In this document: positions 25,579-33,268 of the stretch, one piece after another
How positions within the stretch are numbered: position 1 is the first letter of the stretch
Layout: each line of letters opens with the position of its first letter
Source of the DNA: Bacteroides sp.
GTDB taxonomy: Bacteria; Bacteroidota; Bacteroidia; Bacteroidales; Bacteroidaceae
DNA: 33,952 nucleotides
Direction of reading: 5' to 3'
Assembly (NCBI GenBank): GCA_030151885.1
Contig: JASLCG010000114.1
Coordinates: 1-33,952, forward strand
Translations under genes and position numbers: made by a program
The notes under the pieces: model-generated
The model's input: only the letters and a program-made list of their open reading frames with translations
Told to the model about the DNA's origin: nothing
Databases searched by the model: none

Positions 25579-26367
25579 ATGTTTCCAACTACAATTCAAT
25601 CGATGGATTTTAGCAAATCGGAACAAAGTACACTATCCATCCGTATTAATACGGATGGATTTTATTTTTCTATCTACAACCCAGCTAAAGAGAATTCATC
25701 AAACTTTTTTAAGGCAGAGATAGATAAAAAAAAATCTATTGTTTCAAATTTAAAAGAACTGGTTGCTAACAATCCTTTCTTAAGTCAGCTATATAAGAGG
25801 ATAAACATCATTGTTTCAAATACAAAAACAATGCTACATCCACTGAATCTATTTAATGACGATACTTACAAAGATTTATACTTTACGGGACAAAAACTAA
25901 TCAGTACTACTACCGATGTATTAATCAATAAGCTTGAAGATAAAAATCTTGTAGTATTATTTGGAGTTAATAATGTTCTTTATAAGTTTCTATCCGAGCA
26001 TTTTTATCAGCCAAACATATTTGCTCAAACAACCTGCTTACTAAAGCTATTTAGCAATGAAGCTTCAATTAGCAATTGCAAATCAATGTTTGTCTATTTC
26101 GAAGGCGATACTATGCAGATATTTGCTTACGATAAAGGAAAACTATTACTGAATAACAACTTTCAAGGTAAGGAGATAAATAATCAGATATATTATATCC
26201 TATACATTTGGAAACAATTAAAATTTTCTCAAGAAGTTGATGATCTTCATCTTATGGGAGAACTTAATAGCAGGGATCAATTAATTGAAACTATAAAAAA
26301 ATATATAATATCTGTCAACATTAATTCTGATTCAGAATATATTGACTTAAAGAGTATTAACTTATGA
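25579..26367 (+). CDS. DUF3822 family protein
   Basis: The 262-residue soluble protein matches the style of DUF3822, a Bacteroidetes family of unknown function: SEQSTLSIRINTDGFYFSIY near the start, IIVSNTKTMLHPLNLFN, and a later FVYFEGDTMQIFAYDKGKLL. Two start codons are plausible, ATG 25579 and ATG 25603; the second gives MDFSKSEQ, closer to what I expect for the family. It overlaps rsmD by 4 bp (ATGA), so the two are translationally coupled and a link to rRNA methylation or ribosome assembly is possible but unproven. A terminator-like perfect palindrome lies inside the first 30 codons (25635-25660). Confidence 0.82.
   Translation: MFPTTIQSMDFSKSEQSTLSIRINTDGFYFSIYNPAKENSSNFFKAEIDKKKSIVSNLKELVANNPFLSQLYKRINIIVSNTKTMLHPLNLFNDDTYKDLYFTGQKLISTTTDVLINKLEDKNLVVLFGVNNVLYKFLSEHFYQPNIFAQTTCLLKLFSNEASISNCKSMFVYFEGDTMQIFAYDKGKLLLNNNFQGKEINNQIYYILYIWKQLKFSQEVDDLHLMGELNSRDQLIETIKKYIISVNINSDSEYIDLKSINL
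25635..25660 (+). terminator. Terminator-like 26-bp palindrome inside the DUF3822 reading frame
   Basis: The half ATCCATCCGTATT (25635-25647) is followed by its exact complement, giving an 11-bp stem with a TTAA loop, then TTTATTTTTC. It looks like an intrinsic terminator but is within codons about 19-28. An upstream GATGGAT (25602-25608) could pair with the same left arm, as in an attenuator. Confidence 0.5.
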
Positions 26368-26906
26368 GAGTAATTAGTGGAATATATAAACGTAGGATGT
26401 TTACAATACCTAAAACTTTTAAAGCAAGACCAACTACAGATTTTGCTAAAGAGAACCTTTTTAACGTACTTGTAAGCAACTATATTGACTTTGAAGATAA
26501 TATCATTGCCCTTGATTTATTTGCTGGTACAGGGAGCATTAGCATCGAATTAATTTCTAGAGGTTGTAACTCTGTGGTAAGTGTAGAGAAAGATTTTGCA
26601 CACCTATCATTTATCAAAAAAATAATGTCCGAAGTTAAAACAGATAAATCAATAACCGTTAAAGGTGATGCTTTCAAGTTTATTGATAAATGTAATCAGC
26701 AATTTGATTTTATTTTTGCAGACCCTCCTTATGCTCTAAAAGATATGGAACAGATTCCCGATTTAATCTTTAAAGCTAATATTTTAAAAGAGAATGGAAT
26801 TTTAGTGTTCGAGCATGGTAAAGAGCATAACTACGAAGAACATCCAAACTTCATTGACCAACGTGTATATGGAAGTGTGAACTTCTCTTTTTTTAAACAC
26901 AAATAG
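26364..26906 (+). CDS. rsmD: 16S rRNA (guanine966-N2)-methyltransferase RsmD
   Basis: RsmD methylates G966 of 16S rRNA on assembled 30S particles. The 180 residues begin with MRVISGIYKRR and contain ARPTTDFAKENLFNVL (21-36), the SAM-binding ALDLFAGTGSISIELISRG (49-67), and the catalytic FADPPYAL (118-125, DPPY). The length is normal for the family. Its ATG overlaps the DUF3822 stop by 4 bp. It is convergent with the cardiolipin synthase gene with only 3 bp between stops and no visible terminator in that gap. Confidence 0.95.
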   Translation: MRVISGIYKRRMFTIPKTFKARPTTDFAKENLFNVLVSNYIDFEDNIIALDLFAGTGSISIELISRGCNSVVSVEKDFAHLSFIKKIMSEVKTDKSITVKGDAFKFIDKCNQQFDFIFADPPYALKDMEQIPDLIFKANILKENGILVFEHGKEHNYEEHPNFIDQRVYGSVNFSFFKHK

Positions 26907-26909
26907 CCT

Positions 26910-28343
26910 TTAAAGAAGAGGTGAAAATAATCGCAAAATTGACTCAAACATTTTACGATATAATGGGCGCTCTTTCCATCTCTTATACAGTATCTCTTCC
27001 GAATCTTTCATATCTTCTAAGAATATCTCTTTCAAAGACAAAGAGGTTTTCTTAGAGTATATAAAAGCATTTATTTCAAAATTGTGTTCAAAGCTTCTAA
27101 AATCAATATTAGTTGTACCAACAGAACATATATAATCGTCCGAGACATATGTTTTAGCATGTAGAAAACCTCTGTTATAAAAATATATTTTAACTCCTGC
27201 ATTTAACATGTCATCTAAATAAGAGCATGAACTAAGATAAGTAAGTTTACTATCTCCCTTTGCAGGTAACATTATTCTAACATCAACCCCCGATAAAGCG
27301 GCACTTTTAAGAGCTACTTGAATAGGCTCTGTAGGCAAGAAGTAAGGGGTCTGTATATAAATATATTCTTTAGCTAAAGATATTGCTACAGCAAGCCCCT
27401 GCATTATTGTTCTCCAAGGTCCAATAGGCTCACTGGTTACAATTTGACAAAGAGCATCGCCATGGTTTTTAATTTCAGGAAAATACTTTTCAGAAGCTAA
27501 CAAGGTATGATCAACAAAATACCAATCGACCAAAAATGCTGTTTGTAAACCATGAACAGCTCTACCTTTAATCATAATATGTGTATCTCTCCATGTTCCC
27601 CACTCTTTGCTTTTGATGTATCGATTAGCAAAATTCATCCCCCCAACAAACCCTACTATACCATCAATTACAACAATCTTTCGGTGATTTCTATAATTAA
27701 CTTTACTTGTAAAAAGAGGAAATAACACTTTTAAGTAAGGCTTTACTTCAATCCCTACATACCGCATCTCTTCAAAGAAGCTTTTAGGAACACTCCAACA
27801 ACCTACATCATCATATATTACTCTGATAGAAACCCCCTCTTTAGCCTTATCAATAAGTACATCTCTTATTAATCTACCCAAAGCATCATCTTCAAAAATA
27901 TAGTAATCAATATGTATATTATATTTTGCTTTATATAACTCCTTTATAAGTGCAGATACTTTTTCATACCCACTAGTATAGATAGTAATATCATTACCAT
28001 CGTAGGGAAAAGATTGGTCAGTCCTTTTAAAGAAAGATATTAAACTACGATAACTACTTGGTAAATCTATCTCTTGTGCCTTATATTGCGCTTTAGGCTT
28101 TTGAAGTAGATTACTATAACTTTTTTTACTAATAACCCGCTCTCTCCTTTGGTCTTGTCCAAAAAAGAAATAAATAATTAATCCAGCTACAGGAAGAAAA
28201 GTTAATACTAAAATCCAAGCAATAGTTTTTAAAGGGTTACGATTATCTAATAAGATAATTGTAATCGTACCTATAACAATTATAAAGTAAAGCAGCTTGA
28301 AAATTGTTCCTGCCACATCAATAAAATAGTAGTTCCAAAACAT
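26910..28343 (-). CDS. cls: Cardiolipin synthase (phospholipase D superfamily)
   Basis: This membrane enzyme condenses two phosphatidylglycerols, or PG with another phospholipid, into cardiolipin. The 477 residues start with two transmembrane segments (about 12-32 and 41-61, PLKTIAWILVLTFLPVAGLI typical of bacterial Cls). Two HKD motifs follow: NHRKIVVIDG (His220, Lys222, Asp227) and LHAKTYVSDD (His395, Lys397, Asp402), both intact, each followed by the GG/GTTN-D type context (FVGGMNFANRY, SVGTTNIDFRSF). Together with cdsA earlier in the window it covers two steps of phospholipid synthesis. A clear promoter of its own was not found in the 32 bp between the upstream terminator and the ATG. Confidence 0.94.
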   Translation of the reverse strand: MFWNYYFIDVAGTIFKLLYFIIVIGTITIILLDNRNPLKTIAWILVLTFLPVAGLIIYFFFGQDQRRERVISKKSYSNLLQKPKAQYKAQEIDLPSSYRSLISFFKRTDQSFPYDGNDITIYTSGYEKVSALIKELYKAKYNIHIDYYIFEDDALGRLIRDVLIDKAKEGVSIRVIYDDVGCWSVPKSFFEEMRYVGIEVKPYLKVLFPLFTSKVNYRNHRKIVVIDGIVGFVGGMNFANRYIKSKEWGTWRDTHIMIKGRAVHGLQTAFLVDWYFVDHTLLASEKYFPEIKNHGDALCQIVTSEPIGPWRTIMQGLAVAISLAKEYIYIQTPYFLPTEPIQVALKSAALSGVDVRIMLPAKGDSKLTYLSSCSYLDDMLNAGVKIYFYNRGFLHAKTYVSDDYICSVGTTNIDFRSFEHNFEINAFIYSKKTSLSLKEIFLEDMKDSEEILYKRWKERPLYRKMFESILRLFSPLL

Positions 28344-28375
28344 TTTAGAATAGCTTAGTTAATGCTAAGATAAGA

Positions 28376-28414
28376 AAAAAGAGATAGAGCTAACCAATTG
28401 CTCTATCTCTTTTT
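28376..28414. terminator. Terminator downstream of the outer-membrane barrel gene
   Basis: A 15-bp perfect stem (AAAAAGAGATAGAGC, 9-base loop, complement) is followed on the minus strand by TTTTTTCTT. It lies 10 bp past the barrel gene stop and upstream of cls. Confidence 0.9.
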
Positions 28415-28423
28415 AATATACTT

Positions 28424-31276
28424 TTAATATGTTCGAAGTGCTCTTCTAGCCCCATGTCCACCTCCTCTAGGACCTCTACCCTGCTCTGGACCTCTAGCAG
28501 ATTTTCCACCGAAAGTGTTTAAATTATACACGAAGTGCACCATAAAGAAGTTTGAAATCTCATTATACTCTGTATCAGTTCTCATACTTGCTGTAATAGA
28601 TCTATTTAAGCTACTCCTCTGTTTTAAGATATCAAAAATTTGAAAACTTATAGTTGCTTGTTTCTTTTTCAAGAAACTCTTTGCTATCTGAGCGTTCCAA
28701 ATAACCTCATTACGATCTATACCCTGACTATACCCTTTTCGAATGGCATAAGCAATATCTGTTGAAAAGTTCAAATCCCATGGCAACTGAATATTAGAGT
28801 TTACACCAGCACTATAGTCATAAGTTTCTCTATTACTTTGTGGTTGCAGCGTATTTTTAACTTTAGAATATGAAAACGTACCTGTCAGTCCTGCTTCAAA
28901 CCAGTCATTTCTATAGTTAAAAGACAAATTATCACCTGCCATTAAGTTTCTCGTTTTATTCTTCTTAGCTTCATCTACAGTATTCATAGCCATATAGCCC
29001 ATAATATTATTATAGCTAAAGTTCACATAATTTGAAACTGTAAACTTTTTATTTTTTAATGGAGTGTTAAATCCTGTATATGTTCTAAAATTCCAATTTC
29101 CATTAATATTTTCTGGTCTAGTAACTCTACCTCCCGTTGTCGGATCATAAGTTACTTTAGAGCTAACACTGTTTACCATGTTCTGGAAAAATACGTGTGC
29201 CATAACGCTCCTTTGGGTTTTTGAAAAATATCCATTATAAAACAACATAAGCATATTAGTATATGAAGGTTTTAAACCTGGATTACCTTCTCTAATATTT
29301 AATGGATTTGTCTCATCTCGAATTGGCAAAAGGTTAGTCATGCTTGGCTGGCTAGTCCTTCCTCTATACATAATTCTTAATTGGCTTTGCTTATTAAAAC
29401 GATAACGATAGTCAAATACTGGTGTAAAATTAACAACTGTTCTTACAGTATCTATATCGTGAACACCCTGTTCGTATTTCATTCTATTTTTTTGTGGTTG
29501 CACAGCAAAGCCAATATTATAAGAATACTTCTCTTTAATGGTATTTAATTGAAGATTAACCTCATGATTATCATAATAATTCTTAGCCATTTTACTTAGA
29601 TCAGCATCAATGTAATCTTCAATAGAGTTTACCTCTCCATCATTTTTCCAGTCTAGAATATTATATGTTTTTCTATCTGTTTTATTATAACTTGTTTGAT
29701 ACCCATAAGTAAATTGTAAAAACCTATTTTTAGCAATTGGCTCAGAGTAGTTAACCCTTACTCGAATACTATTATTATTATTATCGTTTTCGGTCAATAG
29801 ATCTCTTTCACTATTATTCTTTATTACACCAGATTCAGACTCTTTAAAGTATTCAATTAGAGAGTAACTACTTCCATTATCATCACTAGTACCTACATTA
29901 TAATTCACATTGAAACCGATATTACGTCCTTTATTATTCAGTTTCCTATTAAACATCATATACCCTCCTGTAGAAAAATTATTCCCCTTAGAGTAAGAAT
30001 TGTCTTCTTGCCTATTTATAGCTAAATTTTGACTTACTAGATCTTGCCAGTTATCAAAATCATCCGTATCTGCTGTCATAGAGTTTCCAAAAGAATGATT
30101 GTTTGTTTTACCCGCATTTATCCAAGGTAAGTACAAAATAGTTGTCATGCTATCTGGTCTCCATTCTAATCTAAAGTCTGAGTTAAATGATTTACTTCGA
30201 TTTAATGAGCTTGAAAATCCTTTAGAGTACGAGGAGTTATTCTCTAAAAAAGTTTCCGAAGTTGTTTTAGCTTCTCTATCTGTTTCTTGATCAGTATAGT
30301 TGATACTACCACCTATAGTAAACTTTTTTCTTTCGAAGGCTAAATTAACACCCCCCGATTTATTCTCCTGCATACCATATTGTCGTGACCAGCGTCTTCC
30401 ACCACCTACTGAAGCATCTCTTATATTGTTTAAATTAAACACTCCTGAAAGCTGATCACCATCTTGAAAGCGATTAATCATCCCTTTTACAACATATCTA
30501 TCATGATTTCCTACTCCTGCATCAATATTTCCAAACCATCCTTGATTCATATTCTTTTTCACAGTTAAATCAAGAACCGTTTCTTCTTCTCCATCATCAA
30601 TACCTGTTATGCGTGCCTGGTCACTTTTTTTATCGTATGCTTTTACACGATCAATGATATCTACTGGTAAGTTTTTCATCGCGATATTAGGATCCTTAGC
30701 AAAAAACTCTTTACCATCTATCATTATCTTTGTAATTTCTTTACCATTAATCGTTATCTTCCCCTCTTCATCTACTTGTGCACCTGGTAGTTTTTTAACC
30801 AACTCTTCAAGCATTGCATTTTGAGTAACTCTATAAGCCGAAGCATTAAAGATAACTGTATCTGAAGAGACTGTAACTTTTGGAGCCTCAGCAGTAACAA
30901 TAGCTTCTTTAAGCAAAATAGCATCGGAGTACATATATACCCTTCCTAGATCTATCTTACCATCTTTCGCATCTTTAGGATCAATGTTTATAGAAAGAGG
31001 CTTATAGCCCACAAATCTTATTTTAAGATTATACTTCTTAGGTGTTATGCCTCCTCTCAGCAAGAAATTACCATCAAGATCAGAAGTTACTCCTTTCTCC
31101 ATAACACTATCTGGAAGTGTTAATAATTGAACTGTTGCCTGGGCAATAGCTTCATTAAATTCTTTGTCAAATATTTGTCCTGAAATTTGTAAATTTCTTT
31201 GTTGAGCATACAGAGTAGGTGTACACGCTATACTTATAAGTACTATAAGCATGTACCAACGTTTTAGATTCATCAT
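28424..31276 (-). CDS. Outer-membrane beta-barrel protein, TonB-receptor-like
   Basis: The 950-residue protein begins with a signal peptide (about 1-25, cleavage near YAQ). A carboxypeptidase-regulatory-like beta-sandwich follows (about 28-115, ISGQIFDKEFNEAIAQATVQ). Then comes a plug-like domain (about 125-240, with TQNAMLEELVKKLPGAQVDE and ITKIMIDGKEFFAKDP), and a long beta-barrel rich in Asn, Tyr and alternating polar/aromatic residues. This is the layout of the Bacteroidetes outer-membrane beta-barrel family (OMP_b-brl type) related to TonB-dependent receptors. No SusD-like partner, sigma factor or anti-sigma gene is adjacent, so it is an orphan and its substrate is unknown. An Arg/Gly-rich tail of about 24 residues follows the last barrel strand. 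Translation may start at either of two adjacent Met codons. Confidence 0.88.
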   Translation of the reverse strand: MMNLKRWYMLIVLISIACTPTLYAQQRNLQISGQIFDKEFNEAIAQATVQLLTLPDSVMEKGVTSDLDGNFLLRGGITPKKYNLKIRFVGYKPLSINIDPKDAKDGKIDLGRVYMYSDAILLKEAIVTAEAPKVTVSSDTVIFNASAYRVTQNAMLEELVKKLPGAQVDEEGKITINGKEITKIMIDGKEFFAKDPNIAMKNLPVDIIDRVKAYDKKSDQARITGIDDGEEETVLDLTVKKNMNQGWFGNIDAGVGNHDRYVVKGMINRFQDGDQLSGVFNLNNIRDASVGGGRRWSRQYGMQENKSGGVNLAFERKKFTIGGSINYTDQETDREAKTTSETFLENNSSYSKGFSSSLNRSKSFNSDFRLEWRPDSMTTILYLPWINAGKTNNHSFGNSMTADTDDFDNWQDLVSQNLAINRQEDNSYSKGNNFSTGGYMMFNRKLNNKGRNIGFNVNYNVGTSDDNGSSYSLIEYFKESESGVIKNNSERDLLTENDNNNNSIRVRVNYSEPIAKNRFLQFTYGYQTSYNKTDRKTYNILDWKNDGEVNSIEDYIDADLSKMAKNYYDNHEVNLQLNTIKEKYSYNIGFAVQPQKNRMKYEQGVHDIDTVRTVVNFTPVFDYRYRFNKQSQLRIMYRGRTSQPSMTNLLPIRDETNPLNIREGNPGLKPSYTNMLMLFYNGYFSKTQRSVMAHVFFQNMVNSVSSKVTYDPTTGGRVTRPENINGNWNFRTYTGFNTPLKNKKFTVSNYVNFSYNNIMGYMAMNTVDEAKKNKTRNLMAGDNLSFNYRNDWFEAGLTGTFSYSKVKNTLQPQSNRETYDYSAGVNSNIQLPWDLNFSTDIAYAIRKGYSQGIDRNEVIWNAQIAKSFLKKKQATISFQIFDILKQRSSLNRSITASMRTDTEYNEISNFFMVHFVYNLNTFGGKSARGPEQGRGPRGGGHGARRALRTY

Positions 31277-31357
31277 TATAATTACATGAAATGTTTAGTT
31301 AGTCTTTTTCTTACTATATAATGATGCAGCAAAGTATAAAAGGTTTAATCATGCTTA

Positions 31358-31756
31358 TCATTTTGTTCTATTATATCCGTCTTTTATAACAAAATATTCT
31401 AAAGAGATATCAGTCAAGATTAAAAATATAAGAAAAGAAGAACTATCTGTATAAGCATTATTACCAATACTTAGATTATATACTAGACTAATTACTAGAT
31501 AAATAAGAGTTAATACTAAACCTACAGAAACAGCTTTAGTTCTATATTTTTCAATATTTTCTCCTTCAAACCTTCTCATTGAAAAAAACAACAATAATGC
31601 ACCAACAATACATAATACTTTTATACATGCTTTAATTAAAGAAAGGTTATTATCAGTAACCATACCTAAAAAAAATAAGATAAAAGGAACAAAAATAGAT
31701 AGAGCTAAAATAACAAAACCTAGTGCTCTACAACCTTTAGGAAATAATGCTTTCAT
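31358..31756 (-). CDS. Small four-helix membrane protein of unknown function
   Basis: The 132-residue protein has four hydrophobic segments (about 11-31, 40-59, 76-95 and 105-121) and short charged loops (RRFEGENIEKYRTK between helices 2 and 3). The opening KALFPKGCRALGFVILAL resembles a group of small Bacteroidetes membrane proteins starting with LFP and a Gly-aromatic-Ile helix; this is from memory only and suggests no function. It has its own -7 box (TATATTTG on the minus strand, 31777-31784). It lies upstream of the outer-membrane barrel gene in the same direction with an 81-bp gap; cotranscription is possible. Confidence 0.7.
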   Translation of the reverse strand: MKALFPKGCRALGFVILALSIFVPFILFFLGMVTDNNLSLIKACIKVLCIVGALLLFFSMRRFEGENIEKYRTKAVSVGLVLTLIYLVISLVYNLSIGNNAYTDSSSFLIFLILTDISLEYFVIKDGYNRTK

Positions 31757-31776
31757 AATTATATTATATTTTGCAA

Positions 31777-31784
31777 CAAATATA
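31777..31784 (-). promoter_or_regulatory. Putative -7 box for the 31358-31756 gene
   Basis: The minus strand reads TATATTTG (TAnnTTTG), 20 bp upstream of the ATG. The -33 box is unclear. Confidence 0.5.
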
Positions 31785-31870
31785 CATTAAAAGCCAACAG
31801 TAATTTAACAATAAGTAAGTTATTCCATTGATTACTCTTCATTACAATATATTATATTAACCAGATAGTA

Positions 31871-31878
31871 TATATTTG
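31871..31878 (+). promoter_or_regulatory. Putative -7 box for aroB
   Basis: TATATTTG matches TAnnTTTG, 28 bp before the ATG. No convincing -33 box is seen. Confidence 0.5.
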
Positions 31879-31906
31879 TACGGTTACAATAAACAGCTCG
31901 ACTAAT

Positions 31907-32974
31907 ATGCAAGAACAAAACATTATTATTACTCATAATATACTTAAAACATTAGAGGAAGAAGTAAGCAAGTTAAATTGCGATAAAATATTTATTATTA
32001 GTGACTCAAATACAACTAAATATTGCTTACCAATGGTAGAGAATGCTCCTTTTTTAATGGAAGCAAATCATATTTCAATCCCATCGGGCGATAATTACAA
32101 AAATATAGATACACTGAGCTTTATATGGAAGAACTTAAGTACACTAGGTGCTTCTAGAAAATCACTACTAATTAATATTGGTGGAGGCATGGTCTCAGAT
32201 ATGGGAGCATTTGCAGCTTCAACCTTTAAAAGAGGAATGCAATGCATTAATATTCCAACAACTCTTTTAGCAATGATTGATGCTTCACTTGGTGGAAAAA
32301 CAGGTATTAACTTCAACGGTTACAAAAATGAGATAGGGGCCTTTTACGAAGCAGATGCCGTAATAATAGATATGCAATTCTTAAAAACCCTTGATAGAGA
32401 AAACCTTTTATCTGGATATGCAGAGATGTTAAAACATGGATTAATTTCCCCAATAACTCATTATAGTGAACTCATTAACTTTGATTTTGAGAATCCAGAT
32501 TGGCAGCTTTTAGCACAGCTAGTAGAAGAGTCCATAACAGTAAAAAAGGAAGTAGTTAATGCAGACCCCTTTGAAAAAGGACTTAGAAAGATATTGAATG
32601 TAGGACACACTATTGGACATGCTTTTGAAAGCTTTGCATTACATCATGACAAACCTATTCTCCATGGGTATGCTGTGGCATGGGGATTAATATGTGAGTT
32701 GTACATTGCACATAGATTATGTGATTTTCCTGTAGAAGAGCTTAGACCAATTATTGATATGATAAAAGAAGAGTATGGTGTTTTCGAAATCAACTGTAAA
32801 GAGTATGACGAACTTTTCAATTATATTCTTCACGATAAAAAAAACACTCAAGGCGATGGAGTTATATTAATGCCTTTATTAAAGCAACGTGGAGAGCTAG
32901 CCCTAGATATAAAAATTGAGAAAGACCTTATATATGAGAGCTTTGACTTTTACCAAGACTTTATGGGCATCTAA
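31907..32974 (+). CDS. aroB: 3-dehydroquinate synthase
   Basis: AroB converts DAHP to 3-dehydroquinate, the second step of the shikimate pathway, with NAD+ and a divalent metal. The 355-residue length is normal. It shows the NAD-binding NIGGGMVSDMGAFAAS (90-105) and the family block IPTTLLAMIDASLGGKTGIN (116-135). The metal-ligand regions are YAEMLKHGLI (Glu173), NVGHTIGHAFE (His234) and LHGYAVAWG (His253). All key residues are present. No other aromatic-pathway gene is in the window. It is divergent from the small membrane protein gene and is followed by tRNA-Pro. Confidence 0.96.
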   Translation: MQEQNIIITHNILKTLEEEVSKLNCDKIFIISDSNTTKYCLPMVENAPFLMEANHISIPSGDNYKNIDTLSFIWKNLSTLGASRKSLLINIGGGMVSDMGAFAASTFKRGMQCINIPTTLLAMIDASLGGKTGINFNGYKNEIGAFYEADAVIIDMQFLKTLDRENLLSGYAEMLKHGLISPITHYSELINFDFENPDWQLLAQLVEESITVKKEVVNADPFEKGLRKILNVGHTIGHAFESFALHHDKPILHGYAVAWGLICELYIAHRLCDFPVEELRPIIDMIKEEYGVFEINCKEYDELFNYILHDKKNTQGDGVILMPLLKQRGELALDIKIEKDLIYESFDFYQDFMGI

Positions 32975-32988
32975 TTCCATACTTAATA

Positions 32989-33019
32989 TTTGAAATATTA
33001 GATAAAAGAGCTATTTTTG
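32989..33019 (+). promoter_or_regulatory. Promoter of tRNA-Pro
   Basis: TTTG (32989-32992), a 19-bp spacer and TATTTTTG (33012-33019) are an exact match to the Bacteroidetes promoter, 11 bp before the first tRNA base. The -33 box sits in a 17-bp perfect inverted repeat (TAATATTT, G, AAATATTA; 32984-33000). Confidence 0.8.
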
Positions 33020-33030
33020 CACTCATTATT

Positions 33031-33105
33031 CGGGGTGTGGCTCAGTCCGGTTAGAGTACACGTCTGGGGGGCGTGGGGTCGCTGGTTCGAATCCAGTCAC
33101 CCCGA
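33031..33105 (+). tRNA. tRNA-Pro (anticodon GGG)
   Basis: The sequence folds as a 75-nt cloverleaf. The acceptor is CGGGGTG/CACCCCG with discriminator A, the D arm GCTC/GAGT, and the anticodon stem CACGT/GCGTG with loop CTGGGGG (anticodon GGG). The variable loop is GGGTC and the T arm GCTGG/CCAGT with TTCGAAT. CCA is not encoded. Its 3' half is the probable attachment site of the recombinase gene just downstream. Confidence 0.95.
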
Positions 33106-33118
33106 CTAACTTATAATC

Positions 33119-33150
33119 AAGCAGTTACATTTATTTGTAGCTGCTTTTTT
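33119..33150 (+). terminator. Terminator after tRNA-Pro
   Basis: An 11-bp stem with one G-U pair (AAGCAGTTACA, loop TTTATT, TGTAGCTGCTT) runs into a tract of six T. It ends tRNA transcription and insulates the integrase gene. Confidence 0.9.
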
Positions 33151-33193
33151 ATTAAATATAAGAAACACCTATCTTCCTTTAAACCACTTTTTG

Positions 33194-33201
33194 TACCTTT
33201 G
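33194..33201 (+). promoter_or_regulatory. Possible -7 box for the integrase gene
   Basis: TACCTTTG matches TAnnTTTG, 67 bp before the ATG. There is no clear -33 box. The leader would contain the 11-bp repeats. Confidence 0.35.
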
Positions 33202-33211
33202 TATTATAAAC

Positions 33212-33244
33212 TTTTGTGTACATTTTGTGTACATATTATGTACA
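33212..33244. repeat. Three tandem 11-bp repeats upstream of the integrase gene
   Basis: TTTTGTGTACA occurs twice in perfect tandem (33212-33222 and 33223-33233), followed by a degenerate third copy TATTATGTACA (33234-33244). Each carries TGTACA or GTACA. The position, 25 bp before the integrase ATG and just inside the element, suits recombinase arm-binding sites or an operator. Confidence 0.75.
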
Positions 33245-33268
33245 TCAAAATAAAAAGAGGGCTAGAGT

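Noticed and set aside
29769..29784. ATT trinucleotide run inside the outer-membrane barrel gene
   Set aside because: It is a short in-frame stretch encoding an Asn run in a loop; too short to call a phase-variable repeat, and length changes by threes would not shift frame.
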